From assembly GCF_900110615.1 (NCBI RefSeq), contig NZ_FOEI01000002.1, positions 62,001 through 126,000 of the forward strand: DNA of 64,000 nt. Reading direction: 5' to 3'. Shown here one piece after another: positions 34,781 through 45,096 of this stretch. How positions within the stretch are numbered: position 1 is the stretch's first letter; each line of letters starts with the position of its first letter. The translations under genes and the position numbers were made by a program. The stretch comes from Flavobacterium urocaniciphilum (lineage in GTDB: Bacteria; Bacteroidota; Bacteroidia; Flavobacteriales; Flavobacteriaceae). The notes beneath the pieces were generated by a model. The model made no database searches, was not told where the DNA came from, and was given only the letters and a program-made list of their open reading frames with translations.

Positions 34781-37024
34781 TTATTTTTTGATAATTTTAT
34801 GGTTGGAAATTACTCCATTTTCTAATTCTAAAGATAGAAAATAAATACCTGTGTTTAATTCTTGAATTTGTAAAACAGTATTTTGAGTTTCTAAAACCTG
34901 CTTTCCATCTAATGAAAATAATTTTATCGATTTAATATTTTCATCAACCATAATGTTTAATTGGTCTGAAGTTGGATTTGGATAAATTGAAACTACAGCA
35001 GTATTATTAAAATCTTCAGAATTTAAAACAGAATAATATTCAAATACTCCTAAATCAACTATTGAGTTATTAATTCGCGTATTTCCTCCTAAATCATAAA
35101 CAATAGTACCTGGAATATATGCGTTATCTCCTGTGTCAATTGCTGGTGAACCTACTTGCAACGTATAATCTGTATTCAATAACGGATCTATATTTTGTCC
35201 TCCAATTTGTGCACCTTGACAAATATTTGTACTGTTAATTACTGGACCACCCGTTCCTGTTATATTTAAAGGAGTTACAGAACCATTACCATAAATAATC
35301 GAATTTCTAAAGTAATTATTACTTCCATTATCAGTTCGAATTACATTTCCGTTTACTCCCGTATTATTGCTAAAAGTACAATTTGTTATTTGTGTATTAA
35401 TTCCTAAAGCTGTACCGCCACTTGCAGTACTAGCGCTCAAATATAAACATGAAGGTCCAGTTCCGCTTACATTATTATGAAATAAAGTGTTTGTAAGTTT
35501 AGCAGTTCCATACCAACTGTATCCACTGGCACCATTGATTAAAATTTGTGCATTAGTTCCAGAATAGTTGTTTCTTACTACACAATTTTCAATATTTACA
35601 TTGAAACTTAAATTAGAAATTCCATTGGCAAAATAGTTTGCAAATACACCTGTGTCAGATCCAGAATTTTTCTCGAAAATACAATTTTGAACTTTAATAG
35701 ATGGTGCATCAAACGGCGTATAAGGGAATAAATAAATTGCTCCACCACGTGTATGATAATATTGTGCAGAAGTAGTTCCAGAAGTTAATGTTGGTCCGTT
35801 TGCATTTCCATTACTAATTGTAAAACCATCTAAATAAGCATCTCTAATATTTCCTAATAATGAAATTACATGGTAAGCATTATCTTGTCTGGTAGTTTCT
35901 GTTGCAGTAATTGTCGAGTTGTCATTTCCAGAGATATCACCACTTAATCTTGTAATATTTAGAGTTGTGTTTCTTTGAGCTCTAGTGGTTTCAGTTCCAT
36001 TAAATCCACCGTATATTTTTAAATTCGATTTTAAGGTAAATGTTGAGGTTCTTGCTGTACCATTTGGTTTGTAAGTTCCAGCTGCAACCCATATTTCATT
36101 AGTAGAAGCTACTGTTGCATTGATGGCAGTTTGTAAATTGGTATAAGCATTTGCCCAAGAAGTACCATCATTATTTCCTGATGCAGCACTGTTAACAAAA
36201 ACTGGGGTTAATAGCTTATCTTCAGCAAATAATTGTTCAATTTCTGCTGGTTGTAAGCAGATTTCGTAATATCTAATTTGGTCTAAACCATCTTGATAAT
36301 CTAAATTTGTTCCATCAGGACTTTTTCCAATCACTAATTGTTTTGTTGGAGTTATCGCTCTTACACTGTAGGGATCAGTTGTTGGTCCAGAAGCATAATC
36401 AGTTTCAGCATCAGTTCCAGTTAATACATTGTCCACATACATTTTATAAGTATAGGTTAAAGTATATTGAATTAATCCACCAGCCATCATTCCAGAACTT
36501 GTAGAATTTACGGTACAAACTACGTGATGCCATTGTCCGTCATTAATAGGAGCGCTTATTACTTGTCTTACTCCGCTATTATTTCCATTGGTTCCGAAAT
36601 TCCAACTAATTTGTCCATTAAAGTATATTTTACCATCTTTCAATGAAACACTATATCCGGCTGGATTTGAAGCAGTATTATGTTGGTCAAAAATGTATCT
36701 TTTCGGACTTTCGTTTGTAGTTGTTTTAACCCAAAAACTAATAGAATAATTATTAACAGATGATGCGTTTGTACCACCAGCTAAAAATGAATCGCCGTTT
36801 AAAACAATTGCTTTATTAGATTCATTATTTCTGTCTGTTGTTATAGTTCTTGAACTTCCAGTTGGAACTAATGTTGGTGTACCAGCAAATAAAGTTGTGT
36901 TAGTATCACTAGAAATTGATCCGTTAGTAAATTTGTAATCCTTTATTAATCCGTTTGTTGGAATTTGTGCGAAACTCAAAAAAGAGGCACATAAAGCGAA
37001 AAGTGAAAGTAATTGTTGTCTCAT
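34781..37024 (-). CDS. T9SS-secreted LamG and beta-helix protein
   Basis: 747 residues from ATG 37024. Signal peptide about 1-20 (ends SFAQ). Residues about 25-265 form a LamG/concanavalin-like domain (SISFWVKTTTNES, GQWHHVVCTVNS, DGLDQIRYYEICL). Residues about 275-660 form a right-handed beta-helix of the choice-of-anchor Q type: SGNNDGTSWANAYTNLQTAI, IWVAAGTYKPNG, then repeated NCIF/NCVV/NCTF rungs, closing with SPAIDTGDN. A type A T9SS sorting domain (about 670-747; SIYPNPTSDQLNI, ending NHKIIKK) follows. Probable cell-surface glycan-binding or adhesive protein. It lies downstream of a sensor/regulator pair on the same strand. Confidence 0.87.
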   Translation of the reverse strand: MRQQLLSLFALCASFLSFAQIPTNGLIKDYKFTNGSISSDTNTTLFAGTPTLVPTGSSRTITTDRNNESNKAIVLNGDSFLAGGTNASSVNNYSISFWVKTTTNESPKRYIFDQHNTASNPAGYSVSLKDGKIYFNGQISWNFGTNGNNSGVRQVISAPINDGQWHHVVCTVNSTSSGMMAGGLIQYTLTYTYKMYVDNVLTGTDAETDYASGPTTDPYSVRAITPTKQLVIGKSPDGTNLDYQDGLDQIRYYEICLQPAEIEQLFAEDKLLTPVFVNSAASGNNDGTSWANAYTNLQTAINATVASTNEIWVAAGTYKPNGTARTSTFTLKSNLKIYGGFNGTETTRAQRNTTLNITRLSGDISGNDNSTITATETTRQDNAYHVISLLGNIRDAYLDGFTISNGNANGPTLTSGTTSAQYYHTRGGAIYLFPYTPFDAPSIKVQNCIFEKNSGSDTGVFANYFANGISNLSFNVNIENCVVRNNYSGTNAQILINGASGYSWYGTAKLTNTLFHNNVSGTGPSCLYLSASTASGGTALGINTQITNCTFSNNTGVNGNVIRTDNGSNNYFRNSIIYGNGSVTPLNITGTGGPVINSTNICQGAQIGGQNIDPLLNTDYTLQVGSPAIDTGDNAYIPGTIVYDLGGNTRINNSIVDLGVFEYYSVLNSEDFNNTAVVSIYPNPTSDQLNIMVDENIKSIKLFSLDGKQVLETQNTVLQIQELNTGIYFLSLELENGVISNHKIIKK

Positions 37025-37120
37025 AATAGTATAGTTTATTTGAGACAAATTTCTTGGGTATTCTATATATAATTTTTAGTTTTTTTCTGAATTGTACGAT
37101 TTTCTTTCTAAAACGTAACT

Positions 37121-37873
37121 TTAAAAAATGTCGTTAATTAAAATTAAAAATTCATCTTTCTTTTCTTTCGCTAACGGAATACTTTTATTGTTTTCCATTA
37201 CCAAGTAAAAACCATCTTTTTTAGACAATTCTTTCAAATATTTAAGATTAATTAAATAGGAGCGATGCGGTTTGTAAAACACCGATTTTGTTTCCAATTG
37301 TTGTGCAAAATGTTTTAAGGGTTTGCAAATTAATTGTGGTTCTTTTCCTTTCAAATAAACAGTAGTATACATGCCATCAGCTTCAAAATAAAGTATGTCG
37401 TCGTGGGAAGTAAACAATATTCCTTTCGGAATTTCTAAAGCAATTTTGTTTAAAGCCAATTGCTGAAAAACTCGTTTTAAATCTTCAATTTGTGTTGAAA
37501 CTTCTTTCGATTCTATGGCTTGTTTTGCTTTTGCTACAGCTTGAATAAATTCTTGCTTATCCAATGGTTTTAAAAGATAATCAACAGCCGATAATTTAAA
37601 AGCTTGAATGGCATATTCGTTATAAGCAGTTATAAAAATAAGCTGAAAATTAACTTCTTCTGGTTGTAAAAATTCTAAAATTTGTAATCCAGAATATTTT
37701 GGCATTTCAATATCTAAAAACACAACGTCTGGCGCTTCCGATTTTATTAAAGCAACACCAGATTCTAAATCTTCAGCTTCTAAAATACAATCGAAATCTT
37801 TACAATTTTCAATTAAATACGTTTGTATAACTTTTCTACTTTTATTTTCGTCGTCAATAATTATCGCTTTCAT
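37121..37873 (-). CDS. LytTR-family response regulator
   Basis: 250 residues from ATG 37873. Receiver domain (about 1-120) with acidic pair DDE at 7-9, phosphoacceptor D54 in VVFLDIEMPKYSG, and the conserved K in LLKPLDKQEF. C-terminal LytTR DNA-binding domain (about 145-245; DDILYFEADGMYTTVYLKG, FYKPHRSYLINLKYL). Its ATG overlaps the stop of the sensor kinase by 4 nt (ATGA), so it is the cognate regulator. Targets unknown. Confidence 0.93.
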   Translation of the reverse strand: MKAIIIDDENKSRKVIQTYLIENCKDFDCILEAEDLESGVALIKSEAPDVVFLDIEMPKYSGLQILEFLQPEEVNFQLIFITAYNEYAIQAFKLSAVDYLLKPLDKQEFIQAVAKAKQAIESKEVSTQIEDLKRVFQQLALNKIALEIPKGILFTSHDDILYFEADGMYTTVYLKGKEPQLICKPLKHFAQQLETKSVFYKPHRSYLINLKYLKELSKKDGFYLVMENNKSIPLAKEKKDEFLILINDIF

Positions 37874-40791
37874 ATTTCTATCGGTATTAATAAAGTTACA
37901 CAAGTACCTTTTACTTCTTTGTTTTCTATAATTTCTTCAGTATGAACTTCTATTTTATTTTTTCGGTTTTGATTTAAAAGTTGAATTCTTTTCTGATTAG
38001 CCGAAGTTGCAAACGATTGATGACTCGGATTTCTCAGTTGTTTTATTTTCATTGCTTCCGTAATACCAATGCCGTTATCTTCAATTTTTATCACTAATAT
38101 TTTATTTTCAATTTTAAATTGAATGTTCAGTTTTCGATCTGTTTTTTTATGTAGTAAACCATGTTTTAGTGCGTTTTCAACATAAGGTTGAATAAATAAT
38201 GAAGGCAAATAAATTACTTGATTTTCAATTTCTTTTGAACAGTCAATTTCATATTCAAGTTTATCTTCAAAACGGATTTTTTCTAAATCTAAATATATTT
38301 TTAAGGCTTTTATTTCTTCAGAAAGTAACACTTCTTGTTCTCGACTGTGTTCTAAATAAATTCGAATTAATCTCGAGAATTTTACTAAATATTCACTGGC
38401 AACTTCTTTTTCATTACTAATAATAAATTCTTGAATAGAGTTTAACGCATTGAAAATGAAATGTGGATTCATTTGCGAACGAAGATTTTCTAATTGCGAA
38501 TAAATCAATTCTTGTTTGGCATACGCCGCTTCTAATTCTTTTTGTTTGAAATTTTCTGCTTTTTTAATTCGGTATCTGAAATAGAAATACGTTAATAATC
38601 CTAATGTTAAAAGGCATAAAATGATAAACCAAGTTCTTTTCCAAAAAGGCGGTTGAATTTCAAATTCAAATTTTACAATTTCTGAATATTGATTGTTTTC
38701 GTCTTTTAATCGAAGTTCGAAAACATATTTTCCATCATTTAATTGATTGAAATACAATTTTCTTACGCCTTTTTCTAATGCAATCCAATCGTTAGAATTT
38801 CCTTTTAATCGATACTCAAAATTTACAAACGATTCATGTTGAAATCCAGTTGTGTTAAATTCTATTTTAAAAGAATTTTCTTCTGAAGAAAATACATTTT
38901 TAGTAAAAGCTATTTTCGAATTATTACAATATATGTTCTGAATATATACGTTTGGAGTATTAATTTTTTTAAATACTTTTTGGGTGTCAATTACATACAA
39001 GCCTTTGTTAGAAAGTAAAAATAATTTAGTGCCAATTATTTCTAAATCGGTGTAATCATATGTTTCTAAACCGTCATTTTTCAATATGTTTTTAAAACTT
39101 TTTGTAGTTTCATTATACAATTGCAAACCTTTGTCGGTAGCAATCCAAAGTAAATTTTTGTCCGATTTTAATTTGGTAACATAATTGGAAAGTAATCCGT
39201 TAGTTGTATTAATGTGTTGGATTACTTTTTGTTGATCAATTTCAAAAATACCATTTTCGAAAGTCGAAAGCCATAAGTTATGTTGCGTATTTTCTAAATC
39301 AGTTGCAAAAATTGATTTCGAATTGTTTTTAATTGGTTTGGTGTTGTTCAACATCAATTCGTCTACAAATCCAATATAAGTATTGTTGTTTTTTGAAGCA
39401 CAAGTATAAGATCTTTTTGCTCGAATTGTAGAGGTGTTTACTTGTATTTTATCTTTTGAAAAAGTAATTTTTGTATTCGTTTTATTATTCGATTGTATGG
39501 TGTTCAAAATTGGAATTTGAACAGTAACAGAAGTGTTGTAAACACATTTTATGATTGTATTTTCATTAAGCCAACATAAATCTTTTGCAAAACCAAGTTC
39601 TGGAACGGTATAGCAAATTCCGTTATTTAAATTTAAAATAAAACCATTTTCTTCTGAACTGATTAGTAAGCAATTCGACTTTTCATGCAAAAGCAATTTG
39701 GTTACTTTTTTAGTAATTGGTAATGTGTAAAGAGTTGATTTATTTGTTGAAATATTTTGAATTCCGATTGTGCCATTATTGCAGCCGAATGCTAAATGGG
39801 TTGCATTTAGTTTTGCTAAACAGGTAATATTGTTGGGTAAATCATTTAGTTTTTGAATGTGTAAATTCGGAATTACAAATAACCCTTTTTGCGTAGAACT
39901 CATCCAAATATTTTCGTTCTTATCAATAATGATTTTTGAAAAGAAATACTCTTTTAAATACGTGTCTTTGTAAATTAATTGGTTGTTTTTTTCTTCACAA
40001 ACGATAACGCCTTTGTACGTAGCAAACCAAAACTGATTTTTATGAAGAATACATCTTACAATAGTGCTTTTTTCTAGTTGTTCTGGAAGTTTAAGAGATG
40101 TGTTTTTTGATCCGTTTAGTTTAAAAATTTCATTTTTATCACTTATAACAATTACGAATTTATCTTTTTCATTTCCAAACGTTTGATAGAATTTGATTTT
40201 GTCCGATTTGCTTAACGAAAATCCAGTTGTAGTTGAATTGTTTTGAAGTTTTCGAATTTGACCACCATGAGTAAAATAAAATTCATTATTAAATACAAAT
40301 GGATTTCCAAACATTTTAGATTCTAATGTTGAATCTGGATAAAGAGTTGTTTTTTTAGTAGTAATATCAACAGAAATCACTCCTTTTTCTGTTAAAGCTA
40401 AAAGCTTGTTATCGAAAATTAAAAATTCAGAAAGTTGTCCGTGAATGTATTGGTTTAAATCAATAAATAAATTTAATTGATTGTTTTTTACATAAAAAAA
40501 TTGTCCTGAAATATTATTGCACCAAATGGTACCTTTTGCATCTTCTTGTAATCCAAAAACCGATAAGCCTCGTTTGGTTTGATTAGTTAATAATTGAAAC
40601 GTTTTTCCGTCATAACGATACAAGCCTTTGTTGGCTCCAATCCAAACATATCCTTTTTGGTCTTCAATGATGTCGTAAATTTCAGAATCGGGAAGTCCGT
40701 CAAACTCAGAAATTTGAGTAATTACTGGTGTTTGAGCAAAAATGAAAGGTGCCCAAATTAGAAGAATAATATATAATGCCTTTAATCTCAT
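37870..40791 (-). CDS. Propeller-type sensor histidine kinase (LytS-like kinase core)
   Basis: 973 residues. Signal peptide about 1-19; then two-component-regulator propeller repeats (about 25-600; FDGLPDSEIYDIIEDQKGYVWIG and DKNLLWIATDKGLQLYN are typical); a Y_Y_Y-type Ig domain (about 640-735); one membrane helix (about 742-762, WFIILCLLTLGLLTYFYFRY); a short coiled linker; then a His_kinase (PF06580-type) core with H777 in NPHFIFNALNS and an ATPase with VENALKHGL and DNGIG. The propeller faces the periplasm and binds an unknown ligand. Unlike Bacteroides hybrid systems the regulator is separate, encoded downstream with ATGA overlap. Confidence 0.9.
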   Translation of the reverse strand: MRLKALYIILLIWAPFIFAQTPVITQISEFDGLPDSEIYDIIEDQKGYVWIGANKGLYRYDGKTFQLLTNQTKRGLSVFGLQEDAKGTIWCNNISGQFFYVKNNQLNLFIDLNQYIHGQLSEFLIFDNKLLALTEKGVISVDITTKKTTLYPDSTLESKMFGNPFVFNNEFYFTHGGQIRKLQNNSTTTGFSLSKSDKIKFYQTFGNEKDKFVIVISDKNEIFKLNGSKNTSLKLPEQLEKSTIVRCILHKNQFWFATYKGVIVCEEKNNQLIYKDTYLKEYFFSKIIIDKNENIWMSSTQKGLFVIPNLHIQKLNDLPNNITCLAKLNATHLAFGCNNGTIGIQNISTNKSTLYTLPITKKVTKLLLHEKSNCLLISSEENGFILNLNNGICYTVPELGFAKDLCWLNENTIIKCVYNTSVTVQIPILNTIQSNNKTNTKITFSKDKIQVNTSTIRAKRSYTCASKNNNTYIGFVDELMLNNTKPIKNNSKSIFATDLENTQHNLWLSTFENGIFEIDQQKVIQHINTTNGLLSNYVTKLKSDKNLLWIATDKGLQLYNETTKSFKNILKNDGLETYDYTDLEIIGTKLFLLSNKGLYVIDTQKVFKKINTPNVYIQNIYCNNSKIAFTKNVFSSEENSFKIEFNTTGFQHESFVNFEYRLKGNSNDWIALEKGVRKLYFNQLNDGKYVFELRLKDENNQYSEIVKFEFEIQPPFWKRTWFIILCLLTLGLLTYFYFRYRIKKAENFKQKELEAAYAKQELIYSQLENLRSQMNPHFIFNALNSIQEFIISNEKEVASEYLVKFSRLIRIYLEHSREQEVLLSEEIKALKIYLDLEKIRFEDKLEYEIDCSKEIENQVIYLPSLFIQPYVENALKHGLLHKKTDRKLNIQFKIENKILVIKIEDNGIGITEAMKIKQLRNPSHQSFATSANQKRIQLLNQNRKNKIEVHTEEIIENKEVKGTCVTLLIPIEI

Positions 40792-40875
40792 TGTTTATGT
40801 AAGGCAAAGTACAACATTTTCTAGAAAATAAATTAGAGTTTATTTCTGAATAGGGTAAGTTCTTTTCTAAAACGA

Positions 40876-41688
40876 TTAAAGCGTAAATCTACGGATTATG
40901 AAATTAAACATTCTGTAGCCTAAACGACGTCTTAAAATTTTCATCAAATTAGCATCGAAACCAATGGTATATCTTCTAAAGCTTTTATTTGGGTTTTCTG
41001 CAATTGAGAATAATTTTTCTACAATTTGTTGAGGTAAATCGGCATTTTTACCTGATTTATTTTCTAATAAAGTAGAGATTTTATCCATCAATTTATTGTA
41101 CGAACAAATTTCTGTACCACCACATTTTGTTACGTTTGATTGAAATGAAGTTGGTGCATTTCCAAATTGAACGGTAGAAACACTAATGTTGAAATCAATT
41201 AATTCATACGCCATACATTCTGAAAAGCTTTCAACGGCTTGTTTTGTGGAATGATAAAAATTTCCTAAAGGTAAATTTACTAATCCAGCAACAGAAGTAA
41301 TATTAATAAATTGTCCGAAATTTTGTTGTCTGAAAACAGGAATAAAAGCACGGCACATTTTTACCACACCTAACCAATTTACTTTTACGATATCGTCAAT
41401 TTTTTCATCTTCAGAAAGTTCTACAAAACTTCTATATCCAATTCCTGCATTGTTAATGATAGTGTCAATTTTTGGATGATTTTCTAAAATAATTTTTGAG
41501 GCATTGGTGATACTTTCCGAACAAGTAACATCCAATTCATAACAATAAATATTTGGTAGATGTTTAATATCTTTAGTATGATCAAGATGTAAAGAAGTAG
41601 CGAGTACATTCCAATTGTTTTTTGCAAAGTATATAGCAGTTTGTTTGCCTATTCCTCCACCAGCGCCGGTTATTAATACAGTCTTCAT
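40876..41688 (-). CDS. SDR-family oxidoreductase
   Basis: 270 residues from ATG 41688 (a TTG three codons earlier is possible but weaker). Classical short-chain dehydrogenase: cofactor loop TGAGGGIG at 7-14, NNAG at 79-82, and catalytic S132, Y145 and K149 (YHSTK). C-terminus is basic and ends FIIRRFTL. Substrate not deducible. It is 16 nt after mtgA and may share its transcript. Confidence 0.9.
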   Translation of the reverse strand: MKTVLITGAGGGIGKQTAIYFAKNNWNVLATSLHLDHTKDIKHLPNIYCYELDVTCSESITNASKIILENHPKIDTIINNAGIGYRSFVELSEDEKIDDIVKVNWLGVVKMCRAFIPVFRQQNFGQFINITSVAGLVNLPLGNFYHSTKQAVESFSECMAYELIDFNISVSTVQFGNAPTSFQSNVTKCGGTEICSYNKLMDKISTLLENKSGKNADLPQQIVEKLFSIAENPNKSFRRYTIGFDANLMKILRRRLGYRMFNFIIRRFTL

Positions 41689-41704
41689 TTTAGGCAATTT
41701 TAGG

Positions 41705-42442
41705 TTAATACTTTAATTTAACCATTAATATATATCTAGCAATTTTAGCTTGCTTTCTACTTATATAGGCAGAACCATTTGGTTTAAATCTTCTCGGATT
41801 TGGTAATATTGCGGCAATACCTGCTGCTTGCATTCTTGTTAAACTTTTACAGTCTTTATTGTACCAATGTTGTGTAGCAGCTTGAGCCCCATAAATTCCA
41901 TCACCCATTTCAATACTATTCAAATAGACTTCTAAAATACGTTCTTTACCCCAAATTAATTCTATTAAAAAAGTATAATACGCTTCTAATCCTTTTCGTA
42001 AATAACTTCTTCCTTGCCATAAGAATACATTTTTGGCTGTTTGTTGTGAAATGGTACTACCACCTTTCAATTTTTTTCCTTTGAAATTTCCTTCAGCTGC
42101 TTTTTTCATGGCTTTAAAATCGAAACCACTATGTTCGAAAAATGTGCCATCTTCACTAGCAATAACCGCTTTTTGTAAGTTTTTGGAAATATCTTCTAAA
42201 GGAACCCAATCGTGTTTGGTATCAATGTCTTTTCCGTCTGCAGAATTTTCAAAATGACGAATTACCATTAAAGGTGTAAAAGGAACAGGAACGAATTTAT
42301 AAAGTACAACAAAAAATAAACTGATGATGTTAAACCACATAAAAGCCTTCCAAAAGTAACGCATAAGTTTACCAAAAAAGCCTTTTTTTTCAGTTGATGT
42401 AGATTTTGTTTTAGGTTTTGGGGTTGGTTTTTTTCCTGCCAT
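41705..42442 (-). CDS. mtgA: Monofunctional peptidoglycan transglycosylase
   Basis: 245 residues: a Lys/Pro-rich cytoplasmic tail (1-24), one membrane helix (about 32-52), then a GT51 domain. Catalytic E97 lies in IASEDGTFFEHSGFD; GGSTISQQTAKN (127-138) is the second motif. There is no transpeptidase domain, so it polymerises glycan strands from lipid II without cross-linking. Separated by one base from the FAD oxidoreductase upstream. Confidence 0.93.
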   Translation of the reverse strand: MAGKKPTPKPKTKSTSTEKKGFFGKLMRYFWKAFMWFNIISLFFVVLYKFVPVPFTPLMVIRHFENSADGKDIDTKHDWVPLEDISKNLQKAVIASEDGTFFEHSGFDFKAMKKAAEGNFKGKKLKGGSTISQQTAKNVFLWQGRSYLRKGLEAYYTFLIELIWGKERILEVYLNSIEMGDGIYGAQAATQHWYNKDCKSLTRMQAAGIAAILPNPRRFKPNGSAYISRKQAKIARYILMVKLKY

Positions 42443-42443
42443 T

Positions 42444-43556
42444 TTATGCTAAATCTGCTAATTCTTTACCAATTAAACTTCCAATTGCAACTCCCATGCC
42501 GCCCATTCTTACGCCGCAATATACGTTGTTGCTAATTTGTTCTACAATTGGTTTTTTCTGATTACCTACACCCATAATTCCGCTCCATCGATGTTCAATT
42601 TCAAAAGGGGTGTTTGGCAAAATTACATTTTTTAGCAAATCTTCCAAGCGTTTTTGAATTAATTCGGTTGTGGTTAATTCGGTTGTTGTTTCACCTTCAA
42701 AATCTAAATTTCTTCCACCGCCAAATAAAATTCTATTATTAATATTTCTAAAATAATAATAACCTTGATCTAAATGAAAAGTGCCTTTGATGTCTAAATT
42801 TTCAATAGGCTTTGTAATTAATACTTGTGCTCTAGCTGGTTTTACTTGATTATTTGTTAATTCTGAGGCAAAACCATTTGTTGTAAAAAATAGTTTTTTA
42901 GTTTTAAAACTAACTTCATTAGTTACCACTTCCACACAATCATTTAAATCTTCAAATTGAGTTACGGTTTGTTGATTTAAAATTAGAATATCATTTTGAA
43001 TCGCTTTTTTAAGCAAAGCTTGCATCATGTTTCCTGTATCGATTTGACCTTCAAAAGCATTAAAAATTAAATAGTCAAACGTGTTTTGAAAATTAAATCG
43101 GTCTACAACTTTGGTGTATACTTCTTGTTTAAAAAGCGGTTTTACGATATCGTTTATAAAGGTTATTTTTTCTACACATTCATTATAAAACGATTCGTTA
43201 TCTTTTAGAAATAATTCATATCCTCCAAAAGGTTTGTAGTCGATAACGTCATCACCAAGATTTTTTCTTAATAATTGAAGTCCAGCATATCTTTTTTCTA
43301 TTAATCGAATAACTTCTTCTTCAGTATGTGTTTTTAAATCGTCTATAATTTCTGAAACACTACCAAAACAGGCAAAACCTGCATTTTTTGTACTAGCACC
43401 TTGAGGTAAAATACCTTTCTCTAAAACTAAAATTTTAGCATTCGGAAATCGTTCACGTAGTCGGATGGCAGTATGTAAGCCCACAATACCACTTCCAACG
43501 ATCGTATAATCTACGTTTGAAAACCAGTTTTTTATTTCCCAAAAGCTAAGTTGCAT
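42444..43556 (-). CDS. FAD-dependent oxidoreductase (DAO family)
   Basis: 370 residues. The dinucleotide motif VDYTIVGSGIVGLHTAIRL is near residue 15 and ILVLEKG follows at the end of beta-2, as in D-amino acid oxidase-like enzymes. ASTKNAGFACFGS is the flavin-binding stretch; GTFHLDQGYYYFRNINNRILFGGGR and GVRMGGMGVAIGSLIG near the C-terminus are typical. The substrate is unknown, perhaps an amino acid or N-methyl amine. One base separates it from mtgA. Confidence 0.87.
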   Translation of the reverse strand: MQLSFWEIKNWFSNVDYTIVGSGIVGLHTAIRLRERFPNAKILVLEKGILPQGASTKNAGFACFGSVSEIIDDLKTHTEEEVIRLIEKRYAGLQLLRKNLGDDVIDYKPFGGYELFLKDNESFYNECVEKITFINDIVKPLFKQEVYTKVVDRFNFQNTFDYLIFNAFEGQIDTGNMMQALLKKAIQNDILILNQQTVTQFEDLNDCVEVVTNEVSFKTKKLFFTTNGFASELTNNQVKPARAQVLITKPIENLDIKGTFHLDQGYYYFRNINNRILFGGGRNLDFEGETTTELTTTELIQKRLEDLLKNVILPNTPFEIEHRWSGIMGVGNQKKPIVEQISNNVYCGVRMGGMGVAIGSLIGKELADLA

Positions 43557-43597
43557 AATGATTTCAAAAAAAATATTGATGTAAAAATAAGAATTTG

Positions 43598-43628
43598 TTT
43601 GGAGTTACATAATAAATATTGATTTTTG
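43598..43628 (+). promoter_or_regulatory. Promoter of the second TlpA-like gene
   Basis: TTTG (43598-43601), 19-nt spacer, GATTTTTG (43621-43628), one mismatch from TAnnTTTG; 23 nt before the ATG. Confidence 0.6.
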
Positions 43629-43651
43629 CGTTATAAATAAAAACTTACAAA

Positions 43652-45091
43652 ATGAATAAAATATTTTTTGCCTTAATTTTTACTTCTTTCATGTTTGCAC
43701 AGAAGTCTGATTCGATTACTTTAGTTTTTAAACAAAGTGATTATTTTATTAAATCAAACGAATCTAAAGATGTTAAACGATTAGCTTCAATGGTTTCTTT
43801 TATTGATAATTTAGGTATCAAAAAGACTGATATAGATGTGAAAAACCAAACTCAAGCTTTCAAATTTTCCTATTTGCCAAAGGATAATTCTGTTCTGTTA
43901 TATCATAATTTTATTGAAACAAACAAAACTGCAGTAGTGAAACTGAAAAAAGGTGATGAAGTTGAAATTAGTTATGAAAAAGGGTATCCTTTTTTTACAA
44001 TACTTAATAGAGAAACAAAACCATTTGATGTGAATTTTGAAACACAAACAAATTTATATTATCCAATAACTTATTACGAGTTTGTGAAAGACAGTAAAAA
44101 AAGTCCTGAAAAGAACAGAAAATTATATTCAGAACAAAATGATAAATATAAAGTAAAATTAAAATCAACAATAGATAGTTTAAAATCTAAAGATTTAATT
44201 TCTGATGAATTGGCTAATTTGTATTATAAAAATGGAATGCTTTATCTTAAAAATATTTCCAATACCAATTTTAAAGAATTTGAAAATGAATTACAATCAG
44301 ATGAATTGTTAGGGTTGAAATCTTTTGGGTTTTATGTGTTGAATTACGCAGAAAATGAAATTGGGGTTACTATTACCAAAACTATTGAAACAAATAAAAT
44401 GGAAATAGATGGTAAAATGAAAAACTTTAACATGGAAAGAAAAAATGTCGACTATAAAGATATGTTTTCTAAGGTTGAAAACTCAACACTTTTTAGTTCA
44501 AAAATTAAAACCCTTATATTGTTTAATGTGTTGCAAAGATTAGCATTTAAAAATGATTTAGATGTAAAACTGTATTTTGAAAAATTTAAAAAATATTGTG
44601 ATGATGCAGAATTATTGAACCAATTTGAAAAAGATAATTTATTAGAAACTAATGATTTAAAACAAATTGATAATAAGTTGGTTTTGTTTGATAAAAACAA
44701 AAAAGAAACTTCAATTGACGAATTACTAAAAATAAATAAAGGAAAAGTTGTTTTTGTAGATTTCTGGGCTAGTTGGTGTGCGCCTTGTCGTGAAGCTTTG
44801 CCATATTCTCTAAAAATGATTAATGAAGAAGAAATGAAAGATGTTGTTTTCATTTATTTATCTATCGATACAGTATTTGATAATTGGAAAAAAACTACCG
44901 AATTTGAAAAATTGCCAGAAACACTCTCTTTCTTAGTTGTAAATCCAAAAGCGTCGAAATGGTTATTAGATTTGAATGTGTCAACTATTCCGCGATATAT
45001 GATTTTTGATAAAGAAGGAAAATTAGTTAATTCAGATTCAGTTGGACCAAAAACGAATAACCTAAAGAAAGAATTAAAGAAATATTTATAG
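43652..45091 (+). CDS. TlpA-like thioredoxin with large N-terminal domain
   Basis: 479 residues. Signal peptide about 1-16 (ends MFAQ). Residues about 20-330 are a large, Lys-rich, mostly helical region of unknown function. The thioredoxin domain (about 340-479) carries FWASWCAPCREALPYS (active site WCAPC) and the cis-Pro region NVSTIPRYMIFDKEG. Probable periplasmic disulfide reductase; client unknown. It differs from the 26477 protein in length, N-terminal region and active-site dipeptide. Confidence 0.85.
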   Translation: MNKIFFALIFTSFMFAQKSDSITLVFKQSDYFIKSNESKDVKRLASMVSFIDNLGIKKTDIDVKNQTQAFKFSYLPKDNSVLLYHNFIETNKTAVVKLKKGDEVEISYEKGYPFFTILNRETKPFDVNFETQTNLYYPITYYEFVKDSKKSPEKNRKLYSEQNDKYKVKLKSTIDSLKSKDLISDELANLYYKNGMLYLKNISNTNFKEFENELQSDELLGLKSFGFYVLNYAENEIGVTITKTIETNKMEIDGKMKNFNMERKNVDYKDMFSKVENSTLFSSKIKTLILFNVLQRLAFKNDLDVKLYFEKFKKYCDDAELLNQFEKDNLLETNDLKQIDNKLVLFDKNKKETSIDELLKINKGKVVFVDFWASWCAPCREALPYSLKMINEEEMKDVVFIYLSIDTVFDNWKKTTEFEKLPETLSFLVVNPKASKWLLDLNVSTIPRYMIFDKEGKLVNSDSVGPKTNNLKKELKKYL

Positions 45092-45096
45092 TTATA

